Assembly (NCBI RefSeq): GCF_001644645.1
Contig: NZ_CP011390.1
Coordinates: forward strand, 4,274,001 to 4,338,000
Source: Flavisolibacter tropicus
Lineage (GTDB): Bacteria > Bacteroidota > Bacteroidia > Chitinophagales > Chitinophagaceae
DNA: 64,000 nt
Direction: 5' to 3'
Made by a program: the position numbers and the translations under genes. Below the pieces are notes generated by a model that worked only from the letters and a program-made list of their open reading frames with translations, was not told the DNA's origin and ran no database searches. This document shows, piece by piece, positions 53,579-61,746 of this stretch. Numbering within the stretch: the first letter of the stretch is position 1; every line of letters starts with the position of its first letter.

Positions 53579-54685
53579 ATGAACACAAACAACGCTACCG
53601 CCTCCAAGCTGGTTTACAACTTCAACTCTGGTCCTTCTGTATTACCCAAAGAAGTATTTGCAGCGGCCAGTCAGGCTGTTTTGGACTTTAATGGAACAGG
53701 TCTTTCCATCCTAGAGATCGGACACCGCACTCCAGTTTTCCAGGCCGTGCTGGATGAAGCCGTTACCTTATTAAAAGACTTGATGGCATTGGATAGCGAT
53801 CATGAAGTGTTGTTTCTGCACGGGGGGGCCTCCACACAGTTCTTCCAGGTACCAATGAATCTACTGGATGAAAAAGCAAAGGCTGCCTATACTGATACAG
53901 GTGTATTTGCCAATAAGGCACTGAAAGAGGCAAAGCTGTTTGGTACTGTAGATGTAGTGTGTAGTTCTAAAGAAGCCAATTATACGTACCTGCCCAAAGC
54001 GTTTTCGGTAGATCCGCAGTCATCCTACATCCACATTACTTCCAACAATACCATTTATGGTACGCAGTGGCAAGATATGTCGGTGTTGTATGAGAAAGGC
54101 GTGCCTCTGGTAGCCGATATGAGTTCCGACATCTTGAGTCGTCAGTTGGATTTTAACCGTTTTGACCTCATCTATGCAGGTGCGCAGAAGAATATTGGGG
54201 CAGCCGGTGTGAACTTGGTGGTTGTAAATAAAAATAGCTTAGGTAAAGTGAGTCGTGTATTGCCTACTATGATGGACTATCGCCATCACATAGAAGCAGG
54301 CTCTATGCTTAATACACCACCGGTGTTTGCCATTTATGTATGTATGCTTACCCTTCGTTGGTTAAAGAATATGGGTGGTATTGCGGCCATTGAAGTGGAG
54401 AATAATAAAAAGGCAGCATTGATGTATGAAACCATTGATGCCCTGCCCCTATATAAAGGCACTGTAGTTAAAGAAGACCGCAGTAGGATGAACGCCTGTT
54501 TTGTCATTGAAGACAAGCAAGTGGAAGAGGAGTTCCTCGCACTTTGCAAAGCAGAAGGTATGGTAGGCGTGAAAGGACACCGCAGCGTAGGTGGCTTCCG
54601 TGTATCCATGTACAACGCCATGCCATACGAAGGTGTTGCGGCCTTAGCCGATCTGATGAAGTATTTTGCTAATAAAAAAGGGTAA
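53579..54685 (+). CDS. serC: Phosphoserine aminotransferase
   Basis: The 368-residue PLP enzyme converts 3-phosphohydroxypyruvate to phosphoserine in serine synthesis. It starts with MNTNNATASKLVYNFNSGPS, carries ILEIGHRTPVF near residue 44, PLVADMSSDILSR with the PLP-binding Asp180, and GAQKNIGAAG with the catalytic Lys204. Length is typical. The ATG at 53579 agrees with the family start; an upstream open frame overlaps the hypothetical gene on the other strand. The usual partner serA is not next to it here, although DUF1015, another frequent neighbour, follows 1.1 kb later. Confidence 0.96.
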   Translation: MNTNNATASKLVYNFNSGPSVLPKEVFAAASQAVLDFNGTGLSILEIGHRTPVFQAVLDEAVTLLKDLMALDSDHEVLFLHGGASTQFFQVPMNLLDEKAKAAYTDTGVFANKALKEAKLFGTVDVVCSSKEANYTYLPKAFSVDPQSSYIHITSNNTIYGTQWQDMSVLYEKGVPLVADMSSDILSRQLDFNRFDLIYAGAQKNIGAAGVNLVVVNKNSLGKVSRVLPTMMDYRHHIEAGSMLNTPPVFAIYVCMLTLRWLKNMGGIAAIEVENNKKAALMYETIDALPLYKGTVVKEDRSRMNACFVIEDKQVEEEFLALCKAEGMVGVKGHRSVGGFRVSMYNAMPYEGVAALADLMKYFANKKG

Positions 54686-54689
54686 CTAA

Positions 54690-54845
54690 CTTAAAGCTGC
54701 AAGCTGCACGCAGAGTGCGCTTCGCGCAGTTTTGTTTCTCGCAGAGGCGCTGGGGACGCGGAGAAAAGGTTTCGCACAGAGGAAAGGAGAAAAGGAGAAG
54801 GGTTTCACGCAAAGGCGTGAAGTTTCAAAGACGCTAAGAAGTGAT
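54690..54845. repeat. Composite intergenic repeat, copy 5
   Basis: Right behind serC come AAAGCTGCAAGCTGCACGC, GCAGAGGCGCTGGGGACGCGG and GAGAAAAGGTTTCGCACAGAG, the same modules seen at 9.4 and 12.9 kb. After the hairpin at 54848, a mirrored part near 54920-54980 repeats CTCTGCGCCTCTGCG and GCTTGCAGCGTGCAGC. The whole convergent gap of 297 bp is this repeat. Confidence 0.75.
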
Positions 54846-54847
54846 TT

Positions 54848-54899
54848 ACTATAAATAGAAAAGCACTCCACATTTAAGGAGTGCTTTTCTATTTATAGT
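54848..54899. terminator. Bidirectional terminator, longest GCACTCC-family hairpin
   Basis: A perfect 22-bp stem begins ACTATAAATAGAAAAGCAC and closes with its exact complement around an 8-base loop. It can end serC on the plus strand and the lipoprotein gene on the minus strand. Confidence 0.85.
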
Positions 54900-54982
54900 G
54901 CTTTTTATTCTTTGCGTTTTCTTCTCCGCGTCTCTGCGCCTCTGCGAGAAAACAGCTGCTTGCAGCGTGCAGCGCTTCTCTT

Positions 54983-55663
54983 CTAGCTTCTATACGGCAG
55001 CTTGCGCGCAATCCAGTTGCTGTAGTATTCTACAAGGTCGTCGGTACCCTTAGGAAGGTCAGAACCACCTTGGCGAAAGGTTTTCCAAAGTAACTTACCG
55101 TCTTTAGCATTGTACAGGGAACTATTCAGGTTAATATCGGCAGCATTCATGCCCAGGGGTGAGCCCAGTGTGCCGGACTTGCTAACAACATTTAATAGGA
55201 TCTGACCGGCCTTTAAGCCATAGGCCACACCATCGCTAAAGTTCTTGTCCTTTTCCAGCGTGGTCATTAATACAGCATCCACACCCAGTAGCTTGGCAAC
55301 CTCCTCAGGTCGTTTGGTATAGAGCTCGTCAAGTGTAAGCCCCGATTCGGTTAGTAATGCATTGGTACGTTGTGAGCCCTGAAAAGAGATCATTGGGCCT
55401 TTTCGGTTTTTGCTGGTTTGGCGTAGGCTATAGCTCAATAATGATTCCTGGAAGGCATAGGCCCATTTCTCATTAGCGGCTTTGATGTCTTCAACGGTCT
55501 CTTTCTTACCTACATGGCCGGTTTGGGTAATGTGGAAGGGGAGAATGGCTACCGTGTGGTGTGTGGCGGCCTGGTTGGCAAAGTCGGACGACTTATACAC
55601 GTTTCGGTTGGTGCCACAAGAAAACAATGCAATAGAAAAGATAATAAGTAAAGATGTTCTCAT
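54983..55663 (-). CDS. Periplasmic lipoprotein, function unknown
   Basis: The 226-residue protein has a lipoprotein signal with lipobox ALFSCG (Cys16). The fold appears to be alpha/beta: HTVAILPFHITQTGHVGKKE near 36, LLGVDAVLMTTLEKDKNFSD near 125, and SSLYNAKDGKLLWKTFRQGG near 185. Early VAILPF and late DAKDGKLLWK segments are typical of TolB-N/curli CsgG-like and GNA1162-type lipoproteins that form or support envelope complexes. It stands alone between serC and DUF1015. Confidence 0.75.
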   Translation of the reverse strand: MRTSLLIIFSIALFSCGTNRNVYKSSDFANQAATHHTVAILPFHITQTGHVGKKETVEDIKAANEKWAYAFQESLLSYSLRQTSKNRKGPMISFQGSQRTNALLTESGLTLDELYTKRPEEVAKLLGVDAVLMTTLEKDKNFSDGVAYGLKAGQILLNVVSKSGTLGSPLGMNAADINLNSSLYNAKDGKLLWKTFRQGGSDLPKGTDDLVEYYSNWIARKLPYRS

Positions 55664-55764
55664 AAAGTTCGTTTTGATTAATACAACAAAACAAATAGCT
55701 ACCCTTATGACTTTCTGTTAAGAACTCTGGAATTAAGAATTCATTAGCAAAAGGTCATAGTCCT

Positions 55765-55772
55765 TACTTTTG
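55765..55772 (+). promoter_or_regulatory. Bacteroidota-type -7 promoter box, possibly leaderless transcript
   Basis: TACTTTTG fits TAnnTTTG exactly and ends three bases before the ATG at 55776. Normal spacing would start transcription at or even inside the first codon, so a leaderless message is likely if the box is real. Confidence 0.4.
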
Positions 55773-55775
55773 CGT

Positions 55776-56996
55776 ATGGCTAGTATAAAACCCTTTAGAG
55801 CGCTGCGTCCTCATGTGGAGAATGCAGAACAGGTGGCTTCCCGTCCCTATGATGTATTGAACTCAGAAGAGGCCCGCAAAGAAGCGGCCCATAACCTGCT
55901 GTCGTTTCTGCACGTTACCAAGGCGGAAATAGACCTGCCGGCCGATGTTGATATTCATACCGAGCAGGTATACCAGAAAGCAAAAGCCAACCTGGATGCG
56001 TTTAGAGAGCGAAATATCTTGTTTCAGGACGAAAAACCTTGTTACTACATCTACGAGCTGGCTTGGAAAGGTCGCACGCAAACCGGCTTAGTGTGCGTGT
56101 CGTCGGTAGCTGATTATTTCAATGATGTCATCAAGAAGCACGAGTTTACCCGCCCTGAGAAAGAAAAGGATCGCATAGACCATATGTTCACCACGCGTGC
56201 ACAAACTGGTAATGTCTTCCTGGCTTGCAAAGCCATCAAGGAACTGAACGACGTATTTGAACATTGGAAAAAACACCACGATGCCGTTTATTATTTTACA
56301 GCACCAGATGGTGTAACCCATAGCGTGTGGGTAGTAGATGCCACTGCAACCATTGATGTGATTACCGAATTGTTTAAAGATAAAATACCTTTTACCTATA
56401 TAGCGGATGGCCATCACCGTGCGGCTTCTGCTGCCAAAATAAGCCAGCAGCTACCAGACAGTGAAGATGCCAAGTACTTCCTGACCACTATCTTCCCGGC
56501 CGACCAACTGGCTATTCTGGATTACAACCGAGTGGTAAAAGACCTGAACGGCTTGAATGAAGAAACCTTCTTGCAACAGTTGGAACAGGAATTCACTATT
56601 GAGAAATCGAACGAGCCCGTAAAACCTACCTTCTTTCACCAGTTTGGCATGTTCCTGAACGGGCAGTGGTATAAGCTGACAGCCAAGGAAGGAACCTTTA
56701 AGAAAGATCCCATTGGCGTGCTGGATGTAACCATACTGCAGGAAAATATTTTGGAAAAATTCCTAGGTGTAGGCGACCCGCGTGTAGACAAGCGTATTGA
56801 CTTTGTAGGCGGTATCAGGGGATTGAGCGAACTGGAAAAGCGCGTAAATAGCGGCGACATGCAACTGGCATTCAGTTTGTATCCAGTGAGCATCCAACAG
56901 CTTTTTGATATTGCAGATAGCGGAAATGTGATGCCTCCCAAGAGCACCTGGTTTGAGCCAAAGCTCCGCGATGGTCTATTGACCCATTTAATTTAA
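55776..56996 (+). CDS. DUF1015 family protein
   Basis: The 406-residue cytoplasmic protein begins MASIKPFRALRPHVENAEQV and then VASRPYDVLNSEEARKEA. It has HEFTRPEKEKDRIDHM near residue 125 and YIADGHHRAASAAKISQQ near 207. These are hallmarks of DUF1015. The DGHHR turn resembles the phosphate-binding motif of the ParB/sulfiredoxin fold, which includes free-serine kinases. With serC 1.1 kb away, a role in serine metabolism is possible but inferred. The in-frame TTG at 55770 is inside the promoter box and was not used. Confidence 0.9.
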   Translation: MASIKPFRALRPHVENAEQVASRPYDVLNSEEARKEAAHNLLSFLHVTKAEIDLPADVDIHTEQVYQKAKANLDAFRERNILFQDEKPCYYIYELAWKGRTQTGLVCVSSVADYFNDVIKKHEFTRPEKEKDRIDHMFTTRAQTGNVFLACKAIKELNDVFEHWKKHHDAVYYFTAPDGVTHSVWVVDATATIDVITELFKDKIPFTYIADGHHRAASAAKISQQLPDSEDAKYFLTTIFPADQLAILDYNRVVKDLNGLNEETFLQQLEQEFTIEKSNEPVKPTFFHQFGMFLNGQWYKLTAKEGTFKKDPIGVLDVTILQENILEKFLGVGDPRVDKRIDFVGGIRGLSELEKRVNSGDMQLAFSLYPVSIQQLFDIADSGNVMPPKSTWFEPKLRDGLLTHLI

Positions 56997-57023
56997 AACG
57001 GATAAAGTATTGTTATTTTGCGG

Positions 57024-57058
57024 GGAGACGTGACAGGCGTCTCCTTTTCTTTTTATTT
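57024..57058 (+). terminator. Intrinsic terminator
   Basis: A seven-bp stem GGAGACG/CGTCTCC with a seven-base loop is followed by TTTTCTTTTTATTTT. It ends the DUF1015 transcript on the plus strand. Confidence 0.85.
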
Positions 57059-57122
57059 TGGCTGCGTTAAGCAGGCATCGAAAGTGAAAATGGAGAAAGC
57101 CTAATAGAACAAACGAAACTGG

Positions 57123-58124
57123 ATGAAAAAACTTTTCTTTTTACTGGCAGTGGCAGCTGCCTTACAAGTTGAAGCTCAGGAGCAAACCGCACAGGAAACC
57201 GCGCGCACCTTTATGCGCTCCGGCGATTTTGATAATGCCATATTGGTACTTAACCGGGCCTTACAGAGTGAGCCTAAAAACCTGGAGCTCCAAAAAGAGC
57301 TGATCATGGCCTACTACTACAAGCGCGACTATGTAAAGGCTTTGGAAGGCGTAAAGGTTATAATGGAATACGATTCCCTGGATGTGGTAAGCTACCAGAT
57401 AGCCGGTAATGTATACAAAGCGCTGGAAGAAGTAAAGCTGGCCGACAAGATGTACAAAAAAGCCTTGAAGCAATACCCTAAGAGCGGTGCTTTATACAGC
57501 GAGTATGGTGAGTTGCTGACGGCCACTCAAAACAAAGACGCTATCAAGTACTGGGAGAAAGGCATACAGGAAGATCCTTCATTTGCCGGTAACTACTACA
57601 ATGCCGCCCTGTATTATTCGAATGCGGGAGATAAAGTATGGCCCCTGGTATACGGCGAGATCTTTGTGAACATGGAAAGCCTGACAGAGCGGGCTACCGC
57701 TATGAAAGGCTTATTATTGGAAAATTATAAGAAGCTTTTTGCTAATTCGGAAATAGTAAAGGAAGGCGACAAGCTAAAGAATGATTTTTCCAAAGCGTTT
57801 TTACAGACCATGGATAAACAATCGCCGATGGCCAACCATGGTATTACTACCGAAACGCTGACCATGATCCGTACACGCTTCATATTGGAATGGTATAAAA
57901 CCTATGGCACCAAATTTCCATTCCGCCTGTTTGATTACCAGCAGCAGTTGATCAGAGAGGGGATGTTTGAAGCTTACAATCAGTGGCTGTTTGGTACCGT
58001 AGAAAACCTGCCAGCCTATGAAAACTGGACCAAAACGCATAGCGAAGCCTATAATAAATTTACCTCCTTTCAAAAAGGCCGCATATTTAAAATGCCTGCC
58101 GGACAATATTACCAAAGTCTTTAA
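57123..58124 (+). CDS. Secreted TPR-repeat protein
   Basis: The 333-residue protein has a signal peptide ending at QVEAQ (about residue 19). Tetratricopeptide-like helices follow: ARTFMRSGDFDNAILVLNRA near 27, LIMAYYYKRDYVKALEGVKV near 60, YQIAGNVYKALEEVKLADKM near 92 and YSEYGELLTATQNKDAIKYW near 125. The C-terminal half lacks TPRs and is helical. Such proteins scaffold envelope complexes. It follows DUF1015 after a terminator, so it is probably a separate unit. Confidence 0.82.
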   Translation: MKKLFFLLAVAAALQVEAQEQTAQETARTFMRSGDFDNAILVLNRALQSEPKNLELQKELIMAYYYKRDYVKALEGVKVIMEYDSLDVVSYQIAGNVYKALEEVKLADKMYKKALKQYPKSGALYSEYGELLTATQNKDAIKYWEKGIQEDPSFAGNYYNAALYYSNAGDKVWPLVYGEIFVNMESLTERATAMKGLLLENYKKLFANSEIVKEGDKLKNDFSKAFLQTMDKQSPMANHGITTETLTMIRTRFILEWYKTYGTKFPFRLFDYQQQLIREGMFEAYNQWLFGTVENLPAYENWTKTHSEAYNKFTSFQKGRIFKMPAGQYYQSL

Positions 58125-58137
58125 GCAATAATATTCA

Positions 58138-58160
58138 GAAGCCCCGTTAGGGGCTTTTTT
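58138..58160 (+). terminator. Intrinsic terminator
   Basis: A six-bp stem AGCCCC/GGGGCT with a four-base loop and six T follows the TPR gene by about 15 bp. Confidence 0.85.
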
Positions 58161-58179
58161 ATTGGTCTGAACCGGGATT

Positions 58180-58340
58180 TGGGTAGATTAAGGGATTAGG
58201 AAGCGAAAAGCAATGATTATTCATCATTGAGCATTAAACATTCCCTTCCTTCTACCTTCATCATTCCTTGTTCCTTGTTCAATATTCTTCTCCTTTTCTC
58301 CTTTCCTCTGTGCGAAACACTGCTCTCTCATAATATTTTC
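58180..58340. repeat. Composite intergenic repeat, partial copy 6
   Basis: Behind the TPR gene lie CATTGAGCATTAAACATTCC, ATCATTCCTTGTTCCTTG, TTCAATATTCTTCTCC and TTTCCTCTGTGCGAAAC. These equal the reverse complement of modules at 8.1, 13.0 and 54.8 kb. The GCACTCC hairpin is missing from this copy. No gene is supported. Confidence 0.65.
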
Positions 58341-58392
58341 ATATCTATGCTGAATAAGCTAAATTGTAGTGCTGAAGCAAAACGACTTGCAT

Positions 58393-60174
58393 ATGACTAA
58401 ACCGCACCGGTTGTTTGATTGCCTCGATAAGTTATTGAAAGAAATGCCCAATAATCCATTGTTGGTTGCCAAAGAAGGCGGACAGTGGAAGCCTTATACC
58501 ACCAGCGAGGTGGCTGATACTGTAGAGAAGCTATGTGCTGGCTTAATATCCTTAGGCGTTAGCTGCCACGATATGTCGGTAGAGAAAAGAGATAAGATCG
58601 CTATTCTTTCCAAGAACCGGCCGGAATGGGTTATGTTGGACCTGGCGGTACAAAAAATAGGAGCCATATTGGTACCTGTTTATCCAACTATACATATTAA
58701 CGACCTGGAGTTTGTGCTGAATGATGCAGAAGTAAAGTATGTGTTTGTGAATGACGAAGAGCTGTTTCATAAAGTAGAAGTGGTACGACCTAAAGTAGGC
58801 AGTCTAAAAGGTATTTACAGCTTTGAGCAGGTGGCAGGGTGTCAACATTGGAAAACGCTATTAACAGCGGGGCGTCAAGATCATTTCCAGCAAATCGAAA
58901 TTTATGCAGAGAAAATTTACACGGAAGACCTGTTTACTATTATTTATACATCTGGAACTACAGGAACACCTAAAGGTGTGATGCTCTCGCATCATAATAT
59001 TCTTTCCAATGTGATGGCGAGCTTACCGTGTTTTCCGGTAGGCGATCTGAAAAAAGCATTGAGCTTTTTGCCGCTGAACCACATCTTTGAGCGGATGGTT
59101 ACTTACATCTACCTGTTTTGTGGAACAACCATTTATTATGCAGAGAGCTTGGATACTATTGGTGAAAACCTGAAAGAGGTAAAACCAAATTTGTTCACTA
59201 CCGTGCCGCGCCTGCTGGAAAAAGTATATGACAAGATCATGCAGAAAGGTGCTGAACTAACAGGCACTAAACGTAAGTTATTTTTCTGGGCACATGACTT
59301 AGCAGAACGTTTTGAAATCAATAAGAATCAAGGTCTATGGTATAACATCCAGTTACGCTTGGCCAACAAACTAATATTCAGTAAATGGCGCGAAGCGCTG
59401 GGTGGCAATTTGTGTAGCATTGTTACGGGTGGTGCTGCCTGCCAGGTGCGTCTCATACGCATTTTTACAGCGGCACGCATTCCTATAATGGAAGGGTATG
59501 GATTAACCGAAACCTCTCCGGTGATTGCTGTGAACCGCTTTGAAGAATCGGGTCGTATGTTCGGAACCGTTGGTCCCCTACTTAATAATGTAGAAGTAAA
59601 GATTGCAGAGGATGGCGAGATCTTATGCAAGGGGCCAAACGTGATGATGGGTTATTATAAACGAGATGATCTTACTGTTGAGGCCATAAAAGATGGCTGG
59701 TATTATACTGGCGATATTGGTACCATGGTCGATGGCCGATTTTTGAAGATCACCGACCGAAAAAAGGAATTGTTTAAAACCAGTGGTGGCAAATACGTAG
59801 CTCCCTTACCGATAGAAAACAAATTAAAAGAGTCGCCCTTTATTGAACAAGTGATGGTGGTAGGACCCGAGCGGAAGTTTGTTGGAGCTCTTATTATTCC
59901 GGCCTTCCCTAATCTGCGCGACTGGTGTCGTCAGCAAGGTATTAAAGACGGCAGCAATGAAGAGTTGATTCGTCAGCCTAAAGTGCAGGAGTTTTATAAA
60001 GAGTTAACGGAGAGCTTTAATAAATTCTTCAACCAGGTAGAACAAGTAAAACGATTTGAGTTATTACCGAATGATTGGACTGTAGAAACAGGAGAAATGA
60101 CGCCTAAGCTTTCCTTAAAACGGAAAGTGGTCATGGAGAAATATAAGGATGCCATTAATCGCATCTACGCTTAG
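58393..60174 (+). CDS. Long-chain acyl-CoA ligase (AMP-forming)
   Basis: The 593-residue enzyme activates fatty acids with ATP and CoA. ANL-superfamily motifs are in order: the P-loop YTSGTTGTPKGVMLSHHN near residue 195, EGYGLTETSPVI near 373, the GWYYTGDIG segment near 436 and DRKKELFKTSGGKYVAP near 458, whose Lys closes the active site. It has the typical length of FadD-like long-chain ligases with an N-terminal helical extension. The ATG at 58393 was preferred over an in-frame GTG 24 bases upstream. It is a single gene with a strong terminator. Confidence 0.94.
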   Translation: MTKPHRLFDCLDKLLKEMPNNPLLVAKEGGQWKPYTTSEVADTVEKLCAGLISLGVSCHDMSVEKRDKIAILSKNRPEWVMLDLAVQKIGAILVPVYPTIHINDLEFVLNDAEVKYVFVNDEELFHKVEVVRPKVGSLKGIYSFEQVAGCQHWKTLLTAGRQDHFQQIEIYAEKIYTEDLFTIIYTSGTTGTPKGVMLSHHNILSNVMASLPCFPVGDLKKALSFLPLNHIFERMVTYIYLFCGTTIYYAESLDTIGENLKEVKPNLFTTVPRLLEKVYDKIMQKGAELTGTKRKLFFWAHDLAERFEINKNQGLWYNIQLRLANKLIFSKWREALGGNLCSIVTGGAACQVRLIRIFTAARIPIMEGYGLTETSPVIAVNRFEESGRMFGTVGPLLNNVEVKIAEDGEILCKGPNVMMGYYKRDDLTVEAIKDGWYYTGDIGTMVDGRFLKITDRKKELFKTSGGKYVAPLPIENKLKESPFIEQVMVVGPERKFVGALIIPAFPNLRDWCRQQGIKDGSNEELIRQPKVQEFYKELTESFNKFFNQVEQVKRFELLPNDWTVETGEMTPKLSLKRKVVMEKYKDAINRIYA

Positions 60175-60210
60175 AAAAAAAGCTCTGCACCAGCAGAGCT
60201 TTTTTTCTTT
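60175..60210. terminator. Bidirectional intrinsic terminator
   Basis: An eight-bp stem AGCTCTGC/GCAGAGCT with a four-base loop has A-runs before and T-runs after it. It serves the acyl-CoA ligase gene and the small hydrophilic gene on the opposite strand. Confidence 0.9.
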
Positions 60211-60215
60211 TTATG

Positions 60216-60425
60216 TTAAGGTAAATCTCTTGTACGGTCAGGCGTGTCTGTTTCATTATCTGGTGTTTCTTTTACCTGGGGAGGCTCACTATTGGGATGG
60301 GGGTTATGACTAACACCTTCTGTATTCAGGTTATCACTATATTCCTCCTGATGCTTAAGCATTGTATCTACTTCAGTTGGTTTTGGATATGACTCTGGAC
60401 GGTCGTTTTTTTTATCGGTATTCAT
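60216..60425 (-). CDS. Small hydrophilic protein 1
   Basis: The 69-residue protein is almost free of large hydrophobic residues and rich in Asp, Glu, Pro, Asn and Thr: MNTDKKNDRPESYPKPTEVD, later SHNPHPNSEPPQVKETPDNE. It is predicted to be disordered. No signal peptide is present. It is the first of four similar small genes in a row on the minus strand. The family is not recognised; a stress or hydrophilin-like role is a guess from composition. Confidence 0.65.
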   Translation of the reverse strand: MNTDKKNDRPESYPKPTEVDTMLKHQEEYSDNLNTEGVSHNPHPNSEPPQVKETPDNETDTPDRTRDLP

Positions 60426-60455
60426 ACTAATTGATTTTAAAGTTTATGAATGAGA

Positions 60456-60494
60456 AAAACAAGACGCCCTGTTTCATGCAGGGCGTCTTGTTTT
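60456..60494. terminator. Bidirectional intrinsic terminator
   Basis: A long stem, AAAACAAGACGCCCTG with its complement around a small loop, has A-runs and T-runs on both sides. It separates two of the small hydrophilic genes, so each is probably its own transcript. Confidence 0.88.
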
Positions 60495-60538
60495 CATTGA
60501 TGATTCAATGGCTTTGTTTTATACCAAAAATCAAGGTA

Positions 60539-60829
60539 TTACATACCACCTTCTCCGCGAGTGCTGCTCTTGTCACTGCTGCTCTGATCACCACGACCAG
60601 ACTGGCCACCGCTTTGAGAAGAACCGCCACGTCCTGCATCACCACTGCTTAGTTGATCGCCAGAGCTGATGTTGCTGCTAGTGCTTTGGCTTTGACCACC
60701 CAAGCTTTCATTACTACGCTGAGAGCTGCTTTGTGAGCCCGTTCCAGACTGTGATCCTGATGTGTTTGATTGGTTACCAGTGTTCTGGTTTTGATCTTGC
60801 ATACCTTGGTTTCTTTGTTCTTCTGCCAT
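60539..60829 (-). CDS. Small hydrophilic protein 2, Gln/Ser/Gly-rich
   Basis: The 96-residue protein starts MAEEQRNQGMQDQNQNTGNQ and then runs through SGSQSGTGSQSSSQRSNESL to GGQSGRGDQSSSDKSSTRGE. Over half of the residues are Ser, Gly, Gln or Asn, and there is no signal peptide, so it should be disordered and soluble. A proper ATG and neighbours of like composition speak for a real gene. The function is unknown. Confidence 0.65.
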   Translation of the reverse strand: MAEEQRNQGMQDQNQNTGNQSNTSGSQSGTGSQSSSQRSNESLGGQSQSTSSNISSGDQLSSGDAGRGGSSQSGGQSGRGDQSSSDKSSTRGEGGM

Positions 60830-60995
60830 AACTGTAATTTTTAAAGGTTAAGAAATGTTTTAAGAGTTGCGTTTACTTGTATAAACATTATGCCTAATTG
60901 TTTTATGCCATTGTTTTTCTTAATGAAGAGAAGAGTAGCTTAAAAGCGTACTGGTTATTGGGGAACTTCATCAACAACCCAAATGTGGCATAAAT

Positions 60996-61043
60996 GCAAA
61001 ATCCTTACAAGCACAGCGATACCGCCTGCTGTAAGGATTTTGC
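60996..61043. terminator. Intrinsic terminator-like hairpin
   Basis: The 13-bp perfect stem GCAAAATCCTTAC/GTAAGGATTTTGC encloses a 22-base loop that can pair further. It lies directly behind small hydrophilic gene 3. Confidence 0.75.
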
Positions 61044-61060
61044 GTGTCTATGGTGTTAAC

Positions 61061-61330
61061 CTATCCTTCTGAAACCTGGCCGTCGTAATCGCTGCCGGTG
61101 ACACTACGTTTGGTAGTGATACCTGAACCTTTGTTGGCTCTTGTAGTATTACCTGTAGCATGGCGAAGTGCATTGGAGCCCATATCAGTAGTGCCACCTC
61201 TGTTCGCTGAGGCATTCTGGTGGTCGCTATTACTACTGGTTAGATCACTATCGGGCATGATCCGACGATTTTTCTTGTTTTCGTTTCCTTGATTTCTATC
61301 TCTGTTTTGACCTTTTACATTCTCTGCCAT
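61061..61330 (-). CDS. Small hydrophilic protein 3
   Basis: The 89-residue protein starts at ATG 61330 with MAENVKGQNRDRNQGNENKK, then basic NRR, then SDLTSSNSDHQNASANRGGT and a Thr/Gly/Lys-rich tail. It is highly polar and probably disordered. The N-terminus (MAE plus Asn/Arg/Gln-rich tract) resembles that of small hydrophilic protein 2. The function is unknown. Confidence 0.6.
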   Translation of the reverse strand: MAENVKGQNRDRNQGNENKKNRRIMPDSDLTSSNSDHQNASANRGGTTDMGSNALRHATGNTTRANKGSGITTKRSVTGSDYDGQVSEG

Positions 61331-61378
61331 AACACACAATTTTTAAGATTAAAAATTCATACTACCACGTAACTATTA

Positions 61379-61603
61379 TCATGAGCGATCTCTTTCAGAA
61401 TCCTGCTCAGGACTATAGTAGTCTGCGCCATAATCATAACTTCTGCCGCTACTTACATTCTTGTCGCGCAAATTTTGAACAGGTTGCTGGTTGGCTGTAT
61501 TCAGACTTTCATTGTTCACTTGTTCCTGGTTCATGTCCTTATTGTTTTGGTCTCTTTCAGGGCCTTGTTGTTGTGGGCCCTTGTTTTGTTGATTGTTTTG
61601 CAT
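61379..61603 (-). CDS. Small hydrophilic protein 4, Gln/Asn-rich
   Basis: The 74-residue protein starts at ATG 61603 with MQNNQQNKGPQQQGPERDQN, continues NKDMNQEQVNNESLNTANQQ and ends SYDYGADYYSPEQDSERDRS. About half of the residues are Gln, Asn, Asp or Glu; it is predicted to be disordered. The Tyr-rich end differs from its neighbours. The function is unknown. Confidence 0.6.
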   Translation of the reverse strand: MQNNQQNKGPQQQGPERDQNNKDMNQEQVNNESLNTANQQPVQNLRDKNVSSGRSYDYGADYYSPEQDSERDRS

Positions 61604-61746
61604 ATACAACATTTTATAACTGTAAAGACTCGAAAAACGTGCCGCAACGGCGAAGCCATGTGTATTCTTGTCCGTTTTAATAAAGTGGTTTTGTTGTTGA
61701 AGCTTTACTGCATTCTCTATAAATTGGTGGAATATTTAGTCAACTG

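Noticed and set aside
60216..61603. CRISPR-like or VNTR array behind the acyl-CoA ligase
   Set aside because: The hairpins differ in sequence and spacing, and the intervening DNA is open frame with ATG starts.
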